Below, piece by piece: positions 60,820-64,000 of a DNA stretch of 64,000 nt; position 1 is the first letter of the stretch; each line of letters opens with the position of its first letter. The stretch spans positions 558,001 through 622,000 of the forward strand of contig NZ_JAFMOY010000133.1 in the NCBI RefSeq assembly GCF_019049625.1, read 5' to 3'. A model generated the notes under the pieces. That model saw only the letters and a list, made by a program, of their open reading frames with translations. It was not told where the DNA came from and did no database searches. Source of the DNA: Rahnella ecdela. GTDB lineage: Bacteria; Pseudomonadota; Gammaproteobacteria; Enterobacterales; Enterobacteriaceae. Made by a program: the position numbers and the translations under genes.

Positions 60820-61695
60820 ATGTCAGCATTTTTCCGGTCCGACGTAACTGCCATTGGCGACTATCGAGCCGAATTGGGTGAAACTCCCGTCTGGTGCCAG
60901 CGCACACAATCTTTGCTTTGGGTCGATATTCTGGCTCAGCGCGTTCTGCGCTACTGGCCTGATACCGGGCAAACCGAAATTCATGAACTTCCCGCCATCA
61001 CCAGCGCCGTATTGCTGACTGAAAAGAGAAATCAGTTTTTGCTGGTTTCCGTCGATGGGATCCATCTCTACGATTACGAACAGAAATCCCGCCAGAAGCT
61101 TTGCGATTACCCTGGAGCAGAAGGTACGCGTCCTAATGAAGCCGCTGTCGCACCCGACGGTTCGCTGTGGTTTGGCACGCTCGATATAAAAGAAGAGAAG
61201 GACAATGGCGAATGGTTCCGCTATGAAACGGGCGATGAAAAACCTGAAATGATGCTCGATGGTGTCGGTTGTACCAACACGCTGGTCTGGTATGAAGGCA
61301 AGGTCTGGTTCGCCGACAGTAAGAAAAAACGCTTCTTTTCCGCCAACGCTCGCCGGATCAATCCGCTGAAAATATCCTGTTTTTCTTCGGGCGATAAAAT
61401 TCCGGACGGCTCAGCACTGACACAGAATGGCTGGCTGATCACTGCCTGCTGGGGTTCAAAATGTTTGCTGCGCCAACAGATTAATCAGGGCGAATTACTG
61501 AAGCTGGATACACAACCGGTGCCGGTCACACAGCCGAGTTGCTGCACGTTTGGTGGTCCGGATATGACAGAGCTGTTTATCACATCAGCCCGCAAAAATC
61601 TCGACGCACCGCATGCGCTGGAGGGCGCTTTGCTACATGTGGAAACCACCACCGTCGGCGCACCGCAGAATTTGTTTAAACTCGAAAAACATTAA
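60820..61695 (+). CDS. SMP-30/gluconolactonase/LRE-family protein
   Basis: A 291-residue six-bladed beta-propeller protein of the SMP-30/regucalcin family, whose members hydrolyse sugar lactones with a bound divalent metal. The motifs are present in order: LGETPVW (metal Glu), RPNEAAVAPDG (Arg/Asn substrate contacts), GCTNTLVWYEGKVWFADS (metal Asn), PDGSALTQNGWL (metal Asp), FGGPDMTELFITSA. The usual RxNDG and TNGL are RPNEA and TNTL here, so it is a diverged member. AGGAG precedes the ATG by 10 bases. Could act as a gluconolactonase or on another lactone; no signal peptide, so cytoplasmic. Confidence 0.85.
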   Translation: MSAFFRSDVTAIGDYRAELGETPVWCQRTQSLLWVDILAQRVLRYWPDTGQTEIHELPAITSAVLLTEKRNQFLLVSVDGIHLYDYEQKSRQKLCDYPGAEGTRPNEAAVAPDGSLWFGTLDIKEEKDNGEWFRYETGDEKPEMMLDGVGCTNTLVWYEGKVWFADSKKKRFFSANARRINPLKISCFSSGDKIPDGSALTQNGWLITACWGSKCLLRQQINQGELLKLDTQPVPVTQPSCCTFGGPDMTELFITSARKNLDAPHALEGALLHVETTTVGAPQNLFKLEKH

Positions 61696-61713
61696 TTCCG
61701 CCTGACTTCAGCC

Positions 61714-61748
61714 ATAAAAAAACCGGCCACATTGTGCCGGTTTTCATT
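61714..61748. terminator. Bidirectional terminator between the SMP-30 gene and ispH
   Basis: AAAACCGGC (61719-61727) pairs with GCCGGTTTT (61736-61744) around an 8-base loop. A-rich left and T-rich right flanks serve both convergent genes. Confidence 0.88.
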
Positions 61749-61760
61749 TAAAGCCAGGGA

Positions 61761-62714
61761 TCAGTCGATCTGTTTTACATCAACGCGCAGCTCTTTCGGC
61801 ACTTCGAACACGATATTTTCTTCGCGTCCTTCGATATTGATAACATCAAGCCCACCGAACGTTTTCAGCTTGCTGATCACGTCCTGCACCAGAATATCGG
61901 GTGCGGATGCGCCTGCCGTTACGCCAATGCTTTTCGCATCTTTCAGCCAGCTTTCCTGAATATCTGCCGCCGAGTCGATGAGATAAGAAGGCACACCGAC
62001 ACGCTGAGCAAGTTCCGCCAGACGGTTAGAATTCGACGAATTCTTCGAGCCGACCACCAGCACAACGTCAGCGCCATCCGCCAGCGTGCGCACGGCTTCC
62101 TGACGGTTGGTTGTGGCGTAACAGATGTCATCTTTGCGCGGCCCGATGATTTTCGGAAAGCGTTGGCGCAATGCATCAATGACCGCTGAAGTATCGTCAA
62201 CCGACAATGTGGTTTGCGTCATAAAGCACAGGTTATTTTCATCTTTCACCTGCAATTTATACACATCTTCGGGCGCTTCAACCAGATACATTCCCCCGTT
62301 CGGGTTGCTGTACTGGCCCATAGTACCTTCCACTTCCGGATGTCCGGCATGACCAATCAAAATGGCTTCGGTGCCTTTACGACTGGCACGCGCCACTTCC
62401 ATATGCACTTTGGTTACCAGCGGACAGGTCGCATCAAACAGCATGGTCAGGTCGCGTGCTTTCGCTTCTGCGCGCACAGCCTGAGAAACACCGTGGGCGG
62501 AGAAAATCAGGATTGAGCCATCCGGCACTTCGCTTATCTGCTCGATGAAAATAGCGCCGCGCTGACGCAGACTGTCGACCACATAGCGGTTGTGCACCAC
62601 TTCATGACGAACATAGATAGGTGCGCCGTAAATTTCCAGCGCACGTTCTACAATACTGATTGCGCGGTCAACGCCCGCACAAAATCCTCGCGGATTAGCC
62701 AGCAATATCTGCAT
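61761..62714 (-). CDS. ispH: 4-hydroxy-3-methylbut-2-enyl diphosphate reductase IspH
   Basis: Last step of the MEP isoprenoid pathway, giving IPP and DMAPP; a [4Fe-4S] enzyme. 317 residues. The three cluster cysteines are seen in [11 protein letters not shown] (Cys12), [10 protein letters not shown] and [11 protein letters not shown]. The open frame reaches 62753, but ATG 62714 ([14 protein letters not shown]) matches E. coli. Overlaps fkpB by 20 bases. Confidence 0.97.
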   Translation of the reverse strand: MQILLANPRGFCAGVDRAISIVERALEIYGAPIYVRHEVVHNRYVVDSLRQRGAIFIEQISEVPDGSILIFSAHGVSQAVRAEAKARDLTMLFDATCPLVTKVHMEVARASRKGTEAILIGHAGHPEVEGTMGQYSNPNGGMYLVEAPEDVYKLQVKDENNLCFMTQTTLSVDDTSAVIDALRQRFPKIIGPRKDDICYATTNRQEAVRTLADGADVVLVVGSKNSSNSNRLAELAQRVGVPSYLIDSAADIQESWLKDAKSIGVTAGASAPDILVQDVISKLKTFGGLDVINIEGREENIVFEVPKELRVDVKQID

Positions 62715-63165
62715 GTTTCCCCTCAAGCTCCGGGTCAATTTCCAGCACTTCAATATCGAAATCGATATGTTGCCCTGCCAGCGGATGGTTGAAATCTACA
62801 GTGATTGAATCTTCTGTCACTTCACGGACTACACCCGGCATTTCGCTGCCATCGCGACCGCTGAACAACATGATGGTGCCGACATCCGGCACCCCTGTTT
62901 CCTGAAACTCACGACGGGAGAAGAACTGAACCAGATCCGGGCTTTTGGTACCGAATGCGGATTCAGGGGCTAACGTGAATGCACGTTTATCCCCGACGTT
63001 CAGCCCTAACAGCTGATTCTCCAGTGCGTCAGACAAGCTGCTGTCGCCAAGGCGAAACAGCGCAGGTTTCCCATTGGCGCGGGTCGATTCGGCCGTCGAG
63101 CCGTCTTCCAGCTTCAACGTAAAATGCACCAGCACGGCGCTGTCGTGTTTCACCTGTTGAGACAT
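62695..63165 (-). CDS. fkpB: FKBP-type peptidyl-prolyl isomerase FkpB (SlpA)
   Basis: Small cytoplasmic SlyD-like PPIase and chaperone, 156 residues. FKBP domain with an inserted-flap (IF) chaperone segment; [15 protein letters not shown] at the N-terminus and [19 protein letters not shown] at the C-terminus of the fold. The gene lies between lspA and ispH, as in E. coli. Confidence 0.95.
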   Translation of the reverse strand: MSQQVKHDSAVLVHFTLKLEDGSTAESTRANGKPALFRLGDSSLSDALENQLLGLNVGDKRAFTLAPESAFGTKSPDLVQFFSRREFQETGVPDVGTIMLFSGRDGSEMPGVVREVTEDSITVDFNHPLAGQHIDFDIEVLEIDPELEGKHADIAG

Positions 63166-63170
63166 AATTC

Positions 63171-63677
63171 TTATCCTTTGCTCTTCGTGGCTTCATTCGG
63201 TTTAGCCAGGAAACCTTCCAGCACCACCATTGCCGCACCGACGCAGATAAAACTGTCGGCCAGATTGAAGGTCGCGAAGTGCCAGCTACCGACATAGAAA
63301 TCAATAAAGTCGACCACGAAACCGTGATACAGGCGGTCAAACAAGTTGCCCAATGCGCCACCAATAATCATGGCGAAGGCAATATTGTTCAGCTTTTGCT
63401 TCGCGTTGCCGCGGTACATCAGCACGACCAGCGCCACGACGATAACCAGTGCGATTAACGCGAAGAACCAGCGCTGCCAGCCGCCTTTATCTGCCAGGAA
63501 ACTGAACGCAGCCCCGTGGTTCTGGGCGTAGAACAGATTTAAATACGGGATCAACGGCATGGATTCACCGAGCTGGAAGTTTCCCATAATGAGAAACTTA
63601 CTGCCCAGATCCACGATAATGACCACGACCGCCAGCCAGAGCCAGCGGAGTCCGGTGGAACAAATCGATTTACTCAT
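63171..63677 (-). CDS. lspA: Lipoprotein signal peptidase LspA
   Basis: Inner-membrane aspartic protease (signal peptidase II) that removes lipoprotein signal peptides after diacylglyceryl transfer. 168 residues with four membrane segments. The catalytic Asp pair is seen in the [22 protein letters not shown] segment (NxxDR and VVDF) and the following FNLADSFI. The start shares one base with the ileS stop (TAATG). Confidence 0.97.
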   Translation of the reverse strand: MSKSICSTGLRWLWLAVVVIIVDLGSKFLIMGNFQLGESMPLIPYLNLFYAQNHGAAFSFLADKGGWQRWFFALIALVIVVALVVLMYRGNAKQKLNNIAFAMIIGGALGNLFDRLYHGFVVDFIDFYVGSWHFATFNLADSFICVGAAMVVLEGFLAKPNEATKSKG

Positions 63678-64000
63678 TATGCAAACTTACGCTCTTCGCC
63701 GTCGCCGGTGATGTTAGTGACACAACGGCCGCAGATCTCGCTGTGTTCCGCGTTCTGGCCGACGTCAGTAGTGTAATGCCAGCAGCGCGGACATTTGTCG
63801 CCTTCCGCTTTCGCCAGACCGATTTTCAGGCCTTTGAGCAATTCGCTTGGCACAGCTGCATCATCCGCTTCAGACAGAGCGGCAACTTTCGCACCTGAAG
63901 TCAGCAGCACGAAGCGCAGTTCGTTGCCCAGAGAACGCAGGTCAGTTGCCAGTGCATCATCAGCAAAAAGCGTAACCGCCGCTTCAAGAGAACCGCCCAG
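63677..64000 (-). CDS. ileS: Isoleucine--tRNA ligase IleS (C-terminal part, cut by window edge)
   Basis: The last 107 residues of IleS; the frame runs off the window end. The visible part is the C-terminal zinc-binding domain [12 protein letters not shown] followed by CGRCVTN, which in bacterial IleRS is needed for tRNA charging, after the [13 protein letters not shown] region. It is directly upstream of lspA with overlapping stop/start, the same operon order as in E. coli (ileS-lspA-fkpB-ispH). Confidence 0.95.
   Translation of the reverse strand: MGGSLEAAVTLFADDALATDLRSLGNELRFVLLTSGAKVAALSEADDAAVPSELLKGLKIGLAKAEGDKCPRCWHYTTDVGQNAEHSEICGRCVTNITGDGEERKFA

Overview
The window is a stretch of chromosome from a gammaproteobacterium of the order Enterobacterales. 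The gene order and protein sequences track the 0-2 minute region of Escherichia coli closely, but with insertions and losses that fit a Yersiniaceae-type genome (the Rahnella/Serratia/Ewingella neighbourhood; the genus is inference). No phage, insertion sequence, CRISPR array, tRNA or rRNA is visible. Almost everything is core housekeeping.

Layout. (1) 1-13.8 kb, minus strand: the division and cell wall (dcw) cluster read from mraZ down to ftsQ (mraZ, rsmH, ftsL, ftsI, murE, murF, mraY, murD, ftsW, murG, murC, ddlB, ftsQ cut by the window edge). It is driven by a recognisable Pmra promoter with three 10-bp-phased MraZ boxes. (2) 14.4-20 kb, minus strand: cra, ilvH, ilvI and a long-chain acyl-CoA synthetase that E. 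coli lacks at this place. (3) 20.3-26.7 kb: leuO (minus) divergent from leuLABCD (plus), with a leucine-rich leader peptide and attenuator. (4) 26.8-33.7 kb: setA, the dual-function SgrS RNA encoding a long SgrT, sgrR, then a TPP riboswitch and thiBPQ. (5) 33.7-41.9 kb: DedA-family yabI, polB with a LexA-like box, rapA, rluA, djlA. There is no araBADC between yabI and polB. (6) 42-48.9 kb, plus strand: the outer-membrane biogenesis and metabolism run lptD-surA-pdxA-rsmA-apaG-apaH. (7) 49-53 kb: folA, a LysE-family exporter, kefC-kefF. (8) 53.1-58.8 kb, minus strand: carB, carA with P1 promoter and ARG boxes, dapB. (9) 59.5-61.7 kb, plus strand: an outer-membrane porin and an SMP-30/gluconolactonase-like protein. 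(10) 61.8-64 kb, minus strand: ispH, fkpB, lspA and the C-terminus of ileS.

Functionally the window joins peptidoglycan precursor synthesis (murC-G, mraY, ddlB) with septation (ftsL, I, W, Q), branched-chain amino-acid synthesis (ilvIH, leuABCD), the glucose-phosphate stress response (sgrR, sgrS/sgrT, setA), thiamine uptake, lipopolysaccharide and outer-membrane protein assembly (lptD, surA), and carbamoyl phosphate and lysine/DAP synthesis.

Nothing here looks like a wholly new system. The most unusual thing seen is a TPP riboswitch whose P3 stem carries a roughly 160-nt insert built around a 125-bp ERIC-like palindrome. Next come a long SgrT/SgrS gene and a polB gene with no ordinary start codon at the expected place.
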